From JAJDAH01 sp964487605 (GTDB lineage Bacteria > Myxococcota_A > Polyangia > Polyangiales > Polyangiaceae): a stretch of DNA of 64,000 bases. Under the pieces are notes generated by a model. That model was not told where the DNA came from. It saw only the letters and a program-made list of their open reading frames with translations, and made no database searches. Location of the stretch: assembly GCA_964487605.1 (NCBI GenBank), contig CAZARU010000009.1, positions 1 to 64,000 of the forward strand, read 5' to 3'. Below are positions 24,812 through 34,742 of the stretch, one piece after another (positions within the stretch are counted from its first letter, which is position 1; every line of letters starts with the position of its first letter). A program made the translations under genes and the position numbers.

Positions 24812-26608
24812 ATGACCTCGCCGTGGATCGTCGGCATCGACCTGGGAACCACCCACACCGCGATGGCGCGCGTGGCCGCGGCCTCCGACGCCAGGACGAA
24901 GGTGCTCGACGTGCCGCAGCTGATCACGGCCTCGACGCTGGAGCGCAGGGCGCTGCTGCCGTCCTTCGTGTACTTCGCGCACGCGTCGGAGGGCGCGCTC
25001 GCCCTGCCCTGGGACGCGACACGCTCCCACGCGGTGGGCGAGCACGCGCGCTCGCGTGCCGCAGAGTCGCCGGGCCGCGTCATCTCCAGCGCCAAGAGCT
25101 GGCTCAGCCACGCGGGAGTGGACCGGCGAGCTCCGCTCTTGCCCCAGGGGGCACCGGACGACGTGGAGAAGATCTCCGCCGTCGAGGCCTCGTGGCGGCT
25201 GCTGGACCACCTGTCCGAAGCGTGGCGGTACGAGCTCGACCCCGGGGGGACGGAGCTCGCCGCGCAGGACGTCGTCTTGACCGTCCCGGCGTCGTTCGAT
25301 GCGGGCGCTCGCGATCTCACGGTGGAAGCGGCCTACGCCGCCGGCATGGAGAACGTGACGCTGCTGGAGGAGCCGCAGGCCGCCGTCTACGCGTGGATCG
25401 AAGCGTCCGGGGAATCCTTCAGACGGCACCTCTCGGTCGGTGACGTGATCCTGGTCATCGACATCGGCGGAGGAACGACCGACTTCTCCGCCATCGCGGT
25501 CGCCGAGAGCGACGGCGACGTGGAGCTCCGCCGGATCGCGGTGGGGGACCACATCCTGCTCGGCGGCGACAACATGGATCTCGCGCTCGCGCATCGGGTC
25601 GCGCACCGGCTGGCAGCCGACGGGAAGAAGCTCGATCGGTGGCAGCTGACGGCGCTGGGCCATGCGTGCCGCGGCGCGAAGGAAGCGCTGCTCGGGCGCC
25701 CGGAAGCGGCGTCCGTCCCCGTCGTCGTGCCGAGCCGCGGAGCGCAGCTCCTCGGCGCGTCACTCCGGACCGAGCTGACCCGCGACGACGTGCAAGCCGT
25801 GATCGTCGACGGCTTCTTCCCGGTCGTGAGCGCCGACGCCCGTCCCGCGACGCGCGCACGCTCGGCGCTGACGCAGATTGGCCTGCCGTACGCCGCGGAC
25901 GCGGCGGTGACCCGGCACCTCGCGGCCTTCCTGGCGAGGCAGGCCGGCGCGGCAGCGACCGGGTCGCGAATGCTTTCTCCCACGGCGATCCTGTTCAACG
26001 GCGGCGTGGTCAAGGCGCCCGCGCTCCGCGAGCGGCTGCTCTCCACGCTCGGGGGCTGGCTTTCGGACATGGGCGCCCCGCCGCCGCGGGTCCTGCCCGG
26101 CGAAGACCCCGATCTCGCGGTCGCGCGCGGCGCGGCGTACTACGGGCGCGTGCGTCGCAGCGGCGGCCTGCGCATTCGCGGCGGTACCGCGCGCGCGTAC
26201 TACGTGGGCATCGAGAGTCCGGCACCGGCGATCCCCGGCGTGGAACCTCCTCTCAGCGCTCTCTGCGTCGCACCTTTCGGGATGGAAGAAGGCACGGCGG
26301 CACCGCTCCCACCCCACGAGCTCGGTGTCGTCGTCGGGGAGCCCGTGCGCTTCCGCTTCTTTGGCTCGAGCGTGCGGCGCGCCGACACCGCAGGAGCCGC
26401 CTTCGACGATCCGGGCGATGACTTCGACGAGCTGGCGCCCATCGAGATCACCCTTCCCGCGGAGGGACGGAGGGAGGGCGACGTGGTCCCCGTGAGGCTG
26501 CGCGCGTCCATCACGCCGGTGGGGACGCTACTGCTGGAAGCGGAGCCGCTCGAGCCGCTCGAGGCGGGCGAACGGTGGAAGGTGGAGCTCGGCGTGCGGG
26601 GCCCCTGA
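24812..26608 (+). CDS. Hsp70-like ATPase, partner of DUF2760
   Basis: An Hsp70 of 598 residues with intact nucleotide-binding motifs: GIDLGTTHT (6-14), VLTVPASFDAGARDLTVEAA, DIGGGTTDFSAIA and AILFNGGVVKAPALRERLL. The region after about residue 450 is short and beta-rich, and there is no helical lid or acidic tail like DnaK, so substrate binding probably differs. It is cotranscribed with DUF2760. It shares its nucleotide domain with the 913-residue protein at 17320-20061. Clients and role are unknown. Confidence 0.85.
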   Translation: MTSPWIVGIDLGTTHTAMARVAAASDARTKVLDVPQLITASTLERRALLPSFVYFAHASEGALALPWDATRSHAVGEHARSRAAESPGRVISSAKSWLSHAGVDRRAPLLPQGAPDDVEKISAVEASWRLLDHLSEAWRYELDPGGTELAAQDVVLTVPASFDAGARDLTVEAAYAAGMENVTLLEEPQAAVYAWIEASGESFRRHLSVGDVILVIDIGGGTTDFSAIAVAESDGDVELRRIAVGDHILLGGDNMDLALAHRVAHRLAADGKKLDRWQLTALGHACRGAKEALLGRPEAASVPVVVPSRGAQLLGASLRTELTRDDVQAVIVDGFFPVVSADARPATRARSALTQIGLPYAADAAVTRHLAAFLARQAGAAATGSRMLSPTAILFNGGVVKAPALRERLLSTLGGWLSDMGAPPPRVLPGEDPDLAVARGAAYYGRVRRSGGLRIRGGTARAYYVGIESPAPAIPGVEPPLSALCVAPFGMEEGTAAPLPPHELGVVVGEPVRFRFFGSSVRRADTAGAAFDDPGDDFDELAPIEITLPAEGRREGDVVPVRLRASITPVGTLLLEAEPLEPLEAGERWKVELGVRGP

Positions 26609-26617
26609 CCAACGGGC

Positions 26618-26661
26618 CGAGTGTTGGGCCCCGTCGCGCCCGGGCCTCCGGCCCCCACTCG
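26618..26661 (+). terminator. GC-rich hairpin region after the Hsp70 gene
   Basis: CGAGTG (26618-26623) can pair with CACTCG (26656-26661). Inside lies a second stem, GGGCC (26642-26646) with GGCCC (26650-26654). There is no T-tract. It is placed 10 bp after the stop codon and could act in transcript termination or mRNA protection. Confidence 0.3.
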
Positions 26662-26750
26662 ACGAGACGAGAAGTCGCGAGATCATCCGGCAAATCGGCC
26701 GGTTCCCCGTCACCCTGACGCCACGGACCGCGCCGCGGCGGGTCGATCGG

Positions 26751-26779
26751 GGGACAGGACGCGGCGTGGGTCGTATACC
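26751..26779 (+). promoter_or_regulatory. Promoter of the kelch/Cys-rich operon
   Basis: GGGACA (26751-26756) and TATACC (26774-26779) are 17 bases apart. They leave a leader of about 55 bases that contains GGGAGGT eight bases before the ATG at 26840. This is the only gene-free stretch above 220 bp in the window (26609-26839). Confidence 0.45.
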
Positions 26780-26839
26780 GTCGGAGTTCGCTCGGGCTTC
26801 GTTCGTCGGTGGCGAGGCCTCGCTGGGAGGTAGTTCGGT

Positions 26840-29800
26840 ATGGCCGCGGTTCGGATTCGATTCCTTGAAGCTCGCTCGCTGCGCACCTGTGCATCCGTCA
26901 CCGCGCTCGTGGCGGCCGGCGCGTGTTCGGCAGCGGCGACCGACCCCGATGGTCGGTCCACGACGACCGGTGAGGGCGCGCCGGCGGGGCTCGCCGGCGC
27001 CGAGGTCTCCGCGGCGGAGCGCGTCGTCGCCTCGATGCGCGCGCGGTTCACCTCCACCCGTGAGGGCGCTGGCCATCCGGTGATCGGAGCCTCGATGCTC
27101 GACCGCGTGGAGCCGCTGGACGCGACACACGTCGTCGCCATCCCGCACGCTTCTGCGGGCGCTGCGCCGGCGGCGCGCGTCGCGCTCCCCCTGGACGCGC
27201 GCGGCCCGGTGCTGGTGAGCGAGGGCACAGGGCTCTCGGTCGGTTTCGAGCTCGCGGGGGCGGCCGCATCGTCCCTGGAGGTGGCCGGCGGCTTCGCCGT
27301 CTACCGCCACGGCGGACCGTACGGCGCCCACCTGCTGCACCGCGTGGATGCCAACGGAACCGAGGACTTTCTGTCCTTCGAGCGCCGGCCGGCCGTGGAG
27401 GCCATCGAGTACGTCGTCGACGTCTCGCGCGTGGCGGGACTGCGCGCGGTGGGCGGCGTGCTCGAGTTCCTCGACGACGGTGGCGCCCCGCGCCTGAGGA
27501 TGGGCGCGCCCTACCTGGTGGGCGCCACGGGCGGCTTCACGAGGGCGGCGCTCTCGGTCACGGGCTGCCGAGCGGACACGAGCCCCACGGCTCCCTGGGG
27601 ACGCCCGGTGACGCCGCCGGGCAGCGCCCGCTGCACGGTGCGAGTCGCGTGGGATCTGGGCTCGCTCGGCAAGGCTCAGGCGCCCGTCGAGTACCCGGCG
27701 CTGCTCGACCCCGTGTGGACGGCGACGGCCACGACGATGACGATCACCCGCAGAGCGCACACGGCCACGCTGCTGAACGACGGACGCGTGCTCATCGCGG
27801 GCGGCGAGCACCCCTCCGGCGCCAGCACGACGTACCTGTCCAGCGCGGAGATCTACGATGCGGGGACGCGGTCGTTCGCCGCTACCGTGCCGATGAACGC
27901 AGCGCGGTCGTTCCACGCCGCCTCCCGGCTCGCGAACGGGAGCGTGCTGGTGGCGGGCGGACTCGATGGTGCCGGCAGCGTGATCTCGTCGGCGGAAGTG
28001 TTCGACCCGACGACGCCCGGGTGGACCACCACGACGAGCGCCATGACGACCCCACGGCACCGCGCGCAGGCGGTGACCCTGGCGAACGGACGCGTGCTGA
28101 TCGCGGGGGGTCTGTCCACCACGTTCTCCGTCCTCTCGAGCGCCGAGCTGTACAACCCGGGCGCCTCGAACTTCTCGGCGTCGAGCGACATGCTCTTTCG
28201 CCGGTTCGGTCACACGCTGAGCCTCCTGGACTCGGGTCAGGCGCTCGTCGTCGCCGGTATCACGACCACCTCCACGAGCGACCTGGAGCAGTGCGAGCTG
28301 TTCGAGGCGCTGACGACGCAGTGGAACGCCGCCACGCCGCTCGGCACCGCTCGCTATCATCACGCCGCCGCGAAGCTCACCGACGGAAACGTGCTCGTCT
28401 CCGGGGGATACTCCCGGGGATTCTCGTCGAACATCTCGTCGTCGGAGCGCTTCAACGCCAGCACGGGCACCTGGTCGAGCGCTGACTCCATGAACACCCG
28501 CCGGCAGCACCACACGATGACGGCGCTCGCCAACGGCGGCGCACTCGCAGTCGGCGGAGCGATCAGCTCCGATGGAACGAACGTCTCCACCTACCACTCC
28601 AGCGCCGAAATCTACGACGCGACGGCGAACCGCTGGAGCAACGCCGGCACGATGTCCGTACCGAGGATCTGGCACACCGCGACGCTGCTGAACGACGGGA
28701 AGGTCCTGATCGCGGGGGGCCAGGGGCCGCTCGGCACCCACGCCAGCGCCGAGACGTTCGCCATCGATCCGCTCGGCAGCGCATGCACGACGGGCACCTC
28801 CTGCGCGTCCGGCTTCTGCGTGGACGGTGTGTGCTGTGACACCGACTGCTCGGCGGGATGCTTCGCGTGCACGACGGCGCTCACCGGCGGCACGGAGGGA
28901 ACGTGTCTGCCCGCGTCCGCGGGGACCGACCCGGACTCCGACTGCGACGACAGCGGCGCTCCGACCTGCACCCTGGACGGCACCTGCGACGGCGCGGGTG
29001 CGTGCGCCATGTACGCCGCAGTTCCCTGTACGCCGAGGGCGTGCACGAGTGGCTCCGACTGTGCCAGCAACCGCTGCTACGACGGGATCTGCTGCGACAC
29101 GATCTGCTCCGGCACCTGCGAGGCGTGCACGGCGGCGCTCAAGGGCCACGGCAACGACGGCGTTTGCGAGCCCATCCTCGGCGGAACGGATCCGGAGAAC
29201 GAGTGCGCTTCGCGCGGGTCCGGCTCGTGCGCGGGCGAAGGCATGTGCGATGGAAGCGGAAACTGCACGGCGGAGACCGCCGGCACGGTCTGCGCCGCGG
29301 CGGCGTGCACGGATGCGCTCACCCTCTCGTCCGAAGCGACGTGCGACAGCAACGGCGACTGCATGCCGAGCTTCACCCAGGACTGCGCTCCCTACGTGTG
29401 CGACGCCTCCTCGCTGCAGTGCTCCTTTTCGTGCACCACGGCCTCCGACTGTGCGCCGGGGCTCGAGTGCACGAGTGGGCAGTGCCTGCCGCTGCAGGAC
29501 GGCGAGACCTGCTCGAACGACGGGCAGTGCCAGTCGGGCCAGTGCGTCGACGACGTCTGTTGCAGCAGCTCCTGCACGGGTCAGTGCGAGGCCTGCGACG
29601 TCGCCGGCAACGAGGGAACGTGCACCGCGGTCACCGGGGATCCGGTCGGCACGAGATCACCGTGCAGCGGAGACTCCAGCGGCCCGTGCGCGGGAACCTG
29701 CGACGGCAACGACCGAAACTCCTGCACCTATCCGGACGGTGACACCGTTTGCGGCTCGGACTCCACGTGCGAGGACGGGCTGGAGACCGCCGCCAGGTGC

Positions 29801-30247
29801 GATTCCAGCGGCTCCTGTGGCCCGAGCACCGCCGACATTTGCTCGCCGTTCGTCTGCGGTCCGAGCGCGTGCATTCGCACCTGCACCGGCAACTCGGACT
29901 GCGTGACGGGCTACCTCTGCGATTCCGAGGGCGCGTGCCAGAGCGAGAACAGCCGGTTCTGCCTGACGGACAGCGTGGTTCACCAGCCCGGCGGCGAGAA
30001 CGAGTCGTGCGGGGCCTACAAGTGCGTCAGCGGACGGTGCAACACCACCTGCAGCGACGACGACGACTGCGCGACCGGCAACATCTGTCCACCCCAGTTC
30101 CGCACCTGCGGCCCCGCGAAGTCCTCGGACGACGGTGGATGCGGCTGCCGGGCCGCGGGGCGCGACACGCCGACTCGCTTCGGCCTGCTCGCCTTGCTCG
30201 CCTCGGGTCTCTTCGCGCGGCGCCGCATCCGACGGACCCCGCGATGA
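26840..30247 (+). CDS. MYXO-CTERM-anchored kelch-repeat and Cys-rich surface protein
   Basis: A secreted protein of 1135 residues. After an N-terminal signal region (ending near ALVAAGAC) and about 250 residues of beta-rich sequence come seven kelch-type repeats (about 292-643), each with a core such as NDGRVLIAGG and AEIYD. Residues about 650-1098 are very rich in cysteine, built from CVDGVCCDTDCSAGCFACT-type modules. The end has GGCGCRAAG, a hydrophobic stretch (FGLLALLASGLFA) and RRRIRR, a MYXO-CTERM-type sorting tail that is cut and lipid-anchored. It is probably exposed on the outer membrane for adhesion. A strong GGGAGGT site fixes the start. The next Cys-rich gene overlaps by 4 bp (ATGA). 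Confidence 0.85.
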   Translation: MAAVRIRFLEARSLRTCASVTALVAAGACSAAATDPDGRSTTTGEGAPAGLAGAEVSAAERVVASMRARFTSTREGAGHPVIGASMLDRVEPLDATHVVAIPHASAGAAPAARVALPLDARGPVLVSEGTGLSVGFELAGAAASSLEVAGGFAVYRHGGPYGAHLLHRVDANGTEDFLSFERRPAVEAIEYVVDVSRVAGLRAVGGVLEFLDDGGAPRLRMGAPYLVGATGGFTRAALSVTGCRADTSPTAPWGRPVTPPGSARCTVRVAWDLGSLGKAQAPVEYPALLDPVWTATATTMTITRRAHTATLLNDGRVLIAGGEHPSGASTTYLSSAEIYDAGTRSFAATVPMNAARSFHAASRLANGSVLVAGGLDGAGSVISSAEVFDPTTPGWTTTTSAMTTPRHRAQAVTLANGRVLIAGGLSTTFSVLSSAELYNPGASNFSASSDMLFRRFGHTLSLLDSGQALVVAGITTTSTSDLEQCELFEALTTQWNAATPLGTARYHHAAAKLTDGNVLVSGGYSRGFSSNISSSERFNASTGTWSSADSMNTRRQHHTMTALANGGALAVGGAISSDGTNVSTYHSSAEIYDATANRWSNAGTMSVPRIWHTATLLNDGKVLIAGGQGPLGTHASAETFAIDPLGSACTTGTSCASGFCVDGVCCDTDCSAGCFACTTALTGGTEGTCLPASAGTDPDSDCDDSGAPTCTLDGTCDGAGACAMYAAVPCTPRACTSGSDCASNRCYDGICCDTICSGTCEACTAALKGHGNDGVCEPILGGTDPENECASRGSGSCAGEGMCDGSGNCTAETAGTVCAAAACTDALTLSSEATCDSNGDCMPSFTQDCAPYVCDASSLQCSFSCTTASDCAPGLECTSGQCLPLQDGETCSNDGQCQSGQCVDDVCCSSSCTGQCEACDVAGNEGTCTAVTGDPVGTRSPCSGDSSGPCAGTCDGNDRNSCTYPDGDTVCGSDSTCEDGLETAARCDSSGSCGPSTADICSPFVCGPSACIRTCTGNSDCVTGYLCDSEGACQSENSRFCLTDSVVHQPGGENESCGAYKCVSGRCNTTCSDDDDCATGNICPPQFRTCGPAKSSDDGGCGCRAAGRDTPTRFGLLALLASGLFARRRIRRTPR

Positions 30248-32220
30248 ACGGGTCGGCGACGAGCGTCCGGCTCGCCGTCCTCGGGGCGCTCGCCGCCCTC
30301 GTCACGGCGGCGTTCTCGGGGTGCGGCGGCGACGATGGATCCGGATCGGGCGTCACCCCGCTCTTCGATGCGGGGGCGTGCCTGTCGGACCTGCAGTGCG
30401 ACGACGGGAACCCGTGCACCATCGACTCCTGCGGCGAGGGCGGCGCGTGCGTCCCGGTGCCGCAGCCGAACGGCGACGCCCTGGAGCAGGAGTCGGGCGA
30501 CTGCAGCCGAACCGTCTGCGAGAACGGCGTGACGAAGGAGGTGCCCGACAGCGGCGACGTCGCGGACGACGGCAACGCCTGCACGCTCGACAGCTGCGAA
30601 GGCGGGCTCCCGAAGCACGCGCCGAAGATCGAGGGCGCGTCGTGCCAGGTGGGCCGGGGGAGCGGAAGCTGCTTCGGGGGCTCGTGCGTGGTGCTGTGTA
30701 CGTCGGGGAACGCCTCGAGCCAGTGCGACGACGAGAACTCCTGCACCGAGGATGCGTGCGTGCCCTGCAGCGCCGAGCAGTGCTCGGGGCAGGGGATCTG
30801 CAGCCACTCGGGACTCTCCGGAATGCTGCTCCCCGACGCGCTCCAGACCGCGGGCGACTGCAAGGAGCTTCGCTGCGTTCAGGGTGAGGAGCAGGAAGTT
30901 ACCGACGACTTCGACGTACCCGAAGACTTCAACGAGTGCACGAACGACGTGTGCAAGGGTGGCATCCCGCTGAACGAGCCCAGGGGGGTCCGCGCGTCGT
31001 GTTCCGGCGGCGTGTGCCGCGCGGACGGCAAGTGCGTCGAATGCATCGAAGTCTCCGACTGCGAAGCGCTTGGCCAGGACGAATGCCGAGGGCCGCGCTG
31101 CGGCGCCGACGGATTCTGCACGTTCGTGGACACCCCCGACGGAACCCGGCTGCCCACCGATCGCCAGACGGACGGAGACTGCCGCGACCTGGTGTGCGAC
31201 GGGTCGGGCAGCATCCGGACCGAGATCGCCGACGACCCGCCCGACGACGGGAACGCCTGCACGACGGATACGTGCGTCTCCGGCTCGCCGTCGCACGTGC
31301 GGCTTCCGGCGGGCACACCGTGCGGCGGGACGAACACCTGCACGTCGTTCGGCACCTGCTGCACTCCCACCACGTGCAGCGTCGCTGGGCGGAGCTGCGG
31401 GAGCCTGTCCGACGGCTGCGGCGCGACCCTGGACTGCGGAACGTGCCCACCGGGCGACTCGTGCAGCGGGGGCACTTGCCGCTGCTCGAACGGAGTTCGG
31501 GACGGTGGCGAAGCCGGGGTCGATTGCGGCGGGACGTGTCCCAGCGCGTGTCCGAACGGCACCGCGTGCTTCTCACCCACCCAGTGCACGAGCGGCGCGT
31601 GCGTGGACGGCTTCTGCTGCAACGAAGCGTGCGGAGGTCTTTGCCGCTCTTGCCGGCAGACCCGGACGGGCCAGCCGGACGGTACGTGCGCGAACGTGAC
31701 GAACGGAACGGACCCGGACGGCGAGTGCTCCGCCGAAAGCACGACGTCGTGCGGACGAACCGGCATGTGCTTCAACGGAGCCTGCGGGCTGCATCCGGCA
31801 GGCACGGTGTGCGCGGCGCCCACGTGCTCCGGCTCGACGCAGTCGAACGCGGACACCTGCAACGGTACGGGCACCTGCGTCGACGGCGGATCGGCGAGCT
31901 GCGGGGGATCGTACGTGTGCAGCGCAGGCTCTTGTCAGTCGTGCACCGACGGCTCCCGGAACGGCACCGAAACCGGAGTGGACTGCGGCGGAGGATCGCC
32001 CTGTGGTCGGTGCGGCAATGGTCAGCCCTGCGGTGCGCCGTCCGATTGCACGTCGAACGCCTGCGTGGACGGCGTCTGCTGCAACAGCGCGTGCACGAGC
32101 CTCTGCATGCGCTGCAACGTCGCCGGGAGCGTGGGGTCGTGCTCGTTCATCCCGAGCGGCCAGGATCCCGACAACGAGTGCCCCGGCAACAACAACTGCA
32201 ACGGCATGGGCGGCTGCTAG
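30244..32220 (+). CDS. Cys-rich lipoprotein, apparently ending inside a module
   Basis: A 658-residue lipoprotein with signal peptide ending TAAFSGC. It has more than 80 cysteines in successive modules of the CDDGNPCTIDSC and CVDGFCCNEACGGLCRSC types; the latter also occur in the upstream kelch protein. It has no C-terminal anchor. The last module starts normally (CVDGVCCNSACTSLCMRC...GQDPDNEC) but stops at NCNGMGGC, where related modules normally continue, so the C-terminus may be shortened. The ATG at 30244 overlaps the previous stop. Disulphide-rich repeats suggest a rigid extracellular spacer or binding protein; the partner is unknown. Confidence 0.8.
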   Translation: MNGSATSVRLAVLGALAALVTAAFSGCGGDDGSGSGVTPLFDAGACLSDLQCDDGNPCTIDSCGEGGACVPVPQPNGDALEQESGDCSRTVCENGVTKEVPDSGDVADDGNACTLDSCEGGLPKHAPKIEGASCQVGRGSGSCFGGSCVVLCTSGNASSQCDDENSCTEDACVPCSAEQCSGQGICSHSGLSGMLLPDALQTAGDCKELRCVQGEEQEVTDDFDVPEDFNECTNDVCKGGIPLNEPRGVRASCSGGVCRADGKCVECIEVSDCEALGQDECRGPRCGADGFCTFVDTPDGTRLPTDRQTDGDCRDLVCDGSGSIRTEIADDPPDDGNACTTDTCVSGSPSHVRLPAGTPCGGTNTCTSFGTCCTPTTCSVAGRSCGSLSDGCGATLDCGTCPPGDSCSGGTCRCSNGVRDGGEAGVDCGGTCPSACPNGTACFSPTQCTSGACVDGFCCNEACGGLCRSCRQTRTGQPDGTCANVTNGTDPDGECSAESTTSCGRTGMCFNGACGLHPAGTVCAAPTCSGSTQSNADTCNGTGTCVDGGSASCGGSYVCSAGSCQSCTDGSRNGTETGVDCGGGSPCGRCGNGQPCGAPSDCTSNACVDGVCCNSACTSLCMRCNVAGSVGSCSFIPSGQDPDNECPGNNNCNGMGGC

Positions 32221-32258
32221 CTGCGGCCGAGCTCGCGGTCGCAAACCGGAGCCCGTGC

Positions 32259-32264
32259 TAGGCT
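32259..32264 (+). promoter_or_regulatory. -10 element TAGGCT of the lipoprotein-kinase-PEGA operon
   Basis: TAGGCT ends six bases before the GTG at 32271 within a 50-bp gap. It shows that this operon has its own promoter although it directly follows the Cys-rich gene. Confidence 0.5.
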
Positions 32265-32270
32265 CCCAGG

Positions 32271-34742
32271 GTGGGCTTCCGGCGGTTCTCTGGCATTCGC
32301 CCATGTGCGCGTGGAACCGTCGTCACGGTGGGAACCGCTCTCGTCGCCGCCTGCTCGCTCGTCGGGTCGGACGTGGACCACTTCGTCGGCGCGACCGGCG
32401 CGAGCGACGGCGGCGCGGACGTGTCCGGCGAGGCCACCGCGGAGGCGGGAGCGGACTCGGCGGCGGACGTCCGCGCGGAATCCGGCGGCGACGGCGGGTC
32501 CGGTTGCGACCCGGGGCTCGTCTGGTGTCAGGGCGCCTGCGTCGATGTGAGCGCTGCGCCGCTGCACTGCGGGGCGTGCGACACGCCCTGCGGCCCCGCG
32601 CAGGTCTGCACCGCGGGTCGGTGCGAGACGTCCTGTCCCGTAGGGCAAACCGAGTGCGATCGCTCCTGCGTGGACACGCAGACGGACTCCGACAACTGCG
32701 GGGACTGCGCGGTGTCGTGCGGTCCCTCCGCGACCTGCGTCGCGGGAAGCTGCGCCACGAGCTGCGCGACGGGGGAGACGCAATGCGGAACGGCGTGCGT
32801 GGACCTCCAGAGCGACGGGCAGCACTGCGGTCGGTGTGGTCAGGCCTGCGCCGTCGGGCGAGAGTGCTCTGCCGGCTCGTGCGTGGTCTCGTGCAACGGA
32901 ACACAGACGGAGTGCGGCGGCGCTTGCGTCGATACGACGTCCCACGTCCTGCACTGTGGCGCGTGCGATCAACCGTGCGATCCGGGCGAGGTGTGTACGG
33001 CGTCGAGGTGCGAGCTCTTCTGCGGGGGTGGCACCGAGAACTGCAGCGGCGCGTGTACCGATCTGCAGAACAACAACCGGAACTGCGGGGCTTGCGGCGT
33101 CGTTTGCGATCCCGGGGAGGTGTGTTCCAGCGGCATCTGCGCGTTGAACTGCGCCGTCGGGCAGACCCCGTGCGGAGCGACCTGCGTGGACACGTCCACC
33201 ACTGCCGCGCACTGCGGCGGCTGCAACCAGCCGTGCGCCGTGGATCACGTCTGCGTGGGTGGGCAGTGCGAGCTCTCGTGCGAAGCGGGACTCAACTCGC
33301 CGGTGACCGATCCCTGGGGGTTCGCATGGGACGGGCTGGAGCGCCCTGCGGCGACCTATGCGACCGCCACGGCGACCTGCGGAGCCCTGGGGGGCCGCGT
33401 GCCCACTGCGACCGAGCTGTTCCGCGTGAGCGCCACGCAGTCGGGCACGGTGGGGCAGACGTTCAACACGAACTACCTCTGGTCCGCCGTGCCCTACGAC
33501 GTCACGCGCCAGCACACGCTGCGGCTGTCGGACGGGGCCACGTCGACGCTGGCGATGACCAGCACCGCAACGTACCGCTGCGCATGTCCCAGCAACGATG
33601 ATCGCAAGGGGTTCGGCGGCAACTTCTGTCACGGGCCGCCGGGGGACGAGTGCGCCGCGCTGACCACGGAGGGAGCGCGCTACGTGATGGACAAGCGGGA
33701 TCGTGCCTCCCTGAGCAAGGGTGGCGCGGTCTGGGAGTGTGCCTTCCACCAGGCGCACCTGGCCCCGTTCCCGACCTACGTCGAAGCCATCCTCGGCGGC
33801 GCGGCCAACGGCTCCAACGTCTGGCTGCACACCGCCGACGAGGCGACGTACCAGTGGGACACACTCGTCCGGTGGACGGGGCAACCGTCGACATCGTGGG
33901 TGGTCAACGGGAACATGACGGGGGCGCTCACGAGTGACCGGCGTCCTTTTCGGTGCGCGGGCTCTTCCACGGAAACCGGCACCCACCCGAACACCGTCAT
34001 GAGCGAGTTCGTGCCGGGTCCGAACGGCTACAAGTCGGAGACCAGCGACACCGTCACCACGGGCGGCGCCACGTGGGCGGCCGCGCACGACACCTGCTGG
34101 GATCGCGGCGGCCACCTTCCCCGTTCCGCAGAGCTGGCGGAGCTCGTTCAGCAGGGCCTTCCGAACGGCTCCAACGCCTGGCTGTTCACCTCCGACATGG
34201 TCGGCTGGAATGGCACCCAGTTCCTCGCCGCCGTCGTGCGGTGGACGAACGAGGAGCGACGGTACCCCTACTGGTACCAGAGCCACCTGACCTGGGCCTA
34301 CAAGACGAACCTCAACTACCCCCTTCGGTGCATCTACTACCCGCTCGACGCGAGCTACGGCGGTCCCACCGCGGGCGACTGCTCCGGTGGCTGCGTGGAG
34401 TTCACCTTGGCCGGGCAGACGCCCGCCAAGATGTGGTTGGACGCGTTCGACCGTGTGCCTGCCAGCTACGAAGTCGCGTTCGAAACGTGCCGGAGCAAGG
34501 GCGGCCATCTCGCCAGCGAGCGGGATCTCACCGAAGCGATCCGACACGGGCTGCCCAACGGTTCCACGAGCTGGAACTTCACGTCGGACGTGGGCTACGG
34601 AAGCTCCGGGATGCGCGCCATGATCGTGAGATGGACGGGCGTGGAAATGGCGTTCACCGACCAGTACAGCACGTACTCGACGTGGAGCGATCTGCCGAAC
34701 ACTCGCGCCTATCGGTGCATGTGGAGTAACGAGCTGCGGTGA
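32271..34742 (+). CDS. Lipoprotein with six eight-Cys modules and repeated C-terminal domains
   Basis: This 823-residue lipoprotein has signal peptide ending LVAAC and an acidic Ala/Gly linker. Six consecutive modules of about 43 residues follow (about 80-340), each with eight cysteines and a core such as CVDTQTDSDNCGDC. The rest (345-820) contains three copies of a DUF1566-like domain, marked by TATCGALGGRVPTATELFR, HDTCWDRGGHLPRSAELAEL and FETCRSKGGHLASERDLTEA, each ending in a YRC or FRC. Such domains are found in adhesins and C-type-lectin-like surface proteins. The kinase gene overlaps its stop by 4 bp, so the lipoprotein may report extracellular binding to the kinase system. Confidence 0.8.
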   Translation: MGFRRFSGIRPCARGTVVTVGTALVAACSLVGSDVDHFVGATGASDGGADVSGEATAEAGADSAADVRAESGGDGGSGCDPGLVWCQGACVDVSAAPLHCGACDTPCGPAQVCTAGRCETSCPVGQTECDRSCVDTQTDSDNCGDCAVSCGPSATCVAGSCATSCATGETQCGTACVDLQSDGQHCGRCGQACAVGRECSAGSCVVSCNGTQTECGGACVDTTSHVLHCGACDQPCDPGEVCTASRCELFCGGGTENCSGACTDLQNNNRNCGACGVVCDPGEVCSSGICALNCAVGQTPCGATCVDTSTTAAHCGGCNQPCAVDHVCVGGQCELSCEAGLNSPVTDPWGFAWDGLERPAATYATATATCGALGGRVPTATELFRVSATQSGTVGQTFNTNYLWSAVPYDVTRQHTLRLSDGATSTLAMTSTATYRCACPSNDDRKGFGGNFCHGPPGDECAALTTEGARYVMDKRDRASLSKGGAVWECAFHQAHLAPFPTYVEAILGGAANGSNVWLHTADEATYQWDTLVRWTGQPSTSWVVNGNMTGALTSDRRPFRCAGSSTETGTHPNTVMSEFVPGPNGYKSETSDTVTTGGATWAAAHDTCWDRGGHLPRSAELAELVQQGLPNGSNAWLFTSDMVGWNGTQFLAAVVRWTNEERRYPYWYQSHLTWAYKTNLNYPLRCIYYPLDASYGGPTAGDCSGGCVEFTLAGQTPAKMWLDAFDRVPASYEVAFETCRSKGGHLASERDLTEAIRHGLPNGSTSWNFTSDVGYGSSGMRAMIVRWTGVEMAFTDQYSTYSTWSDLPNTRAYRCMWSNELR

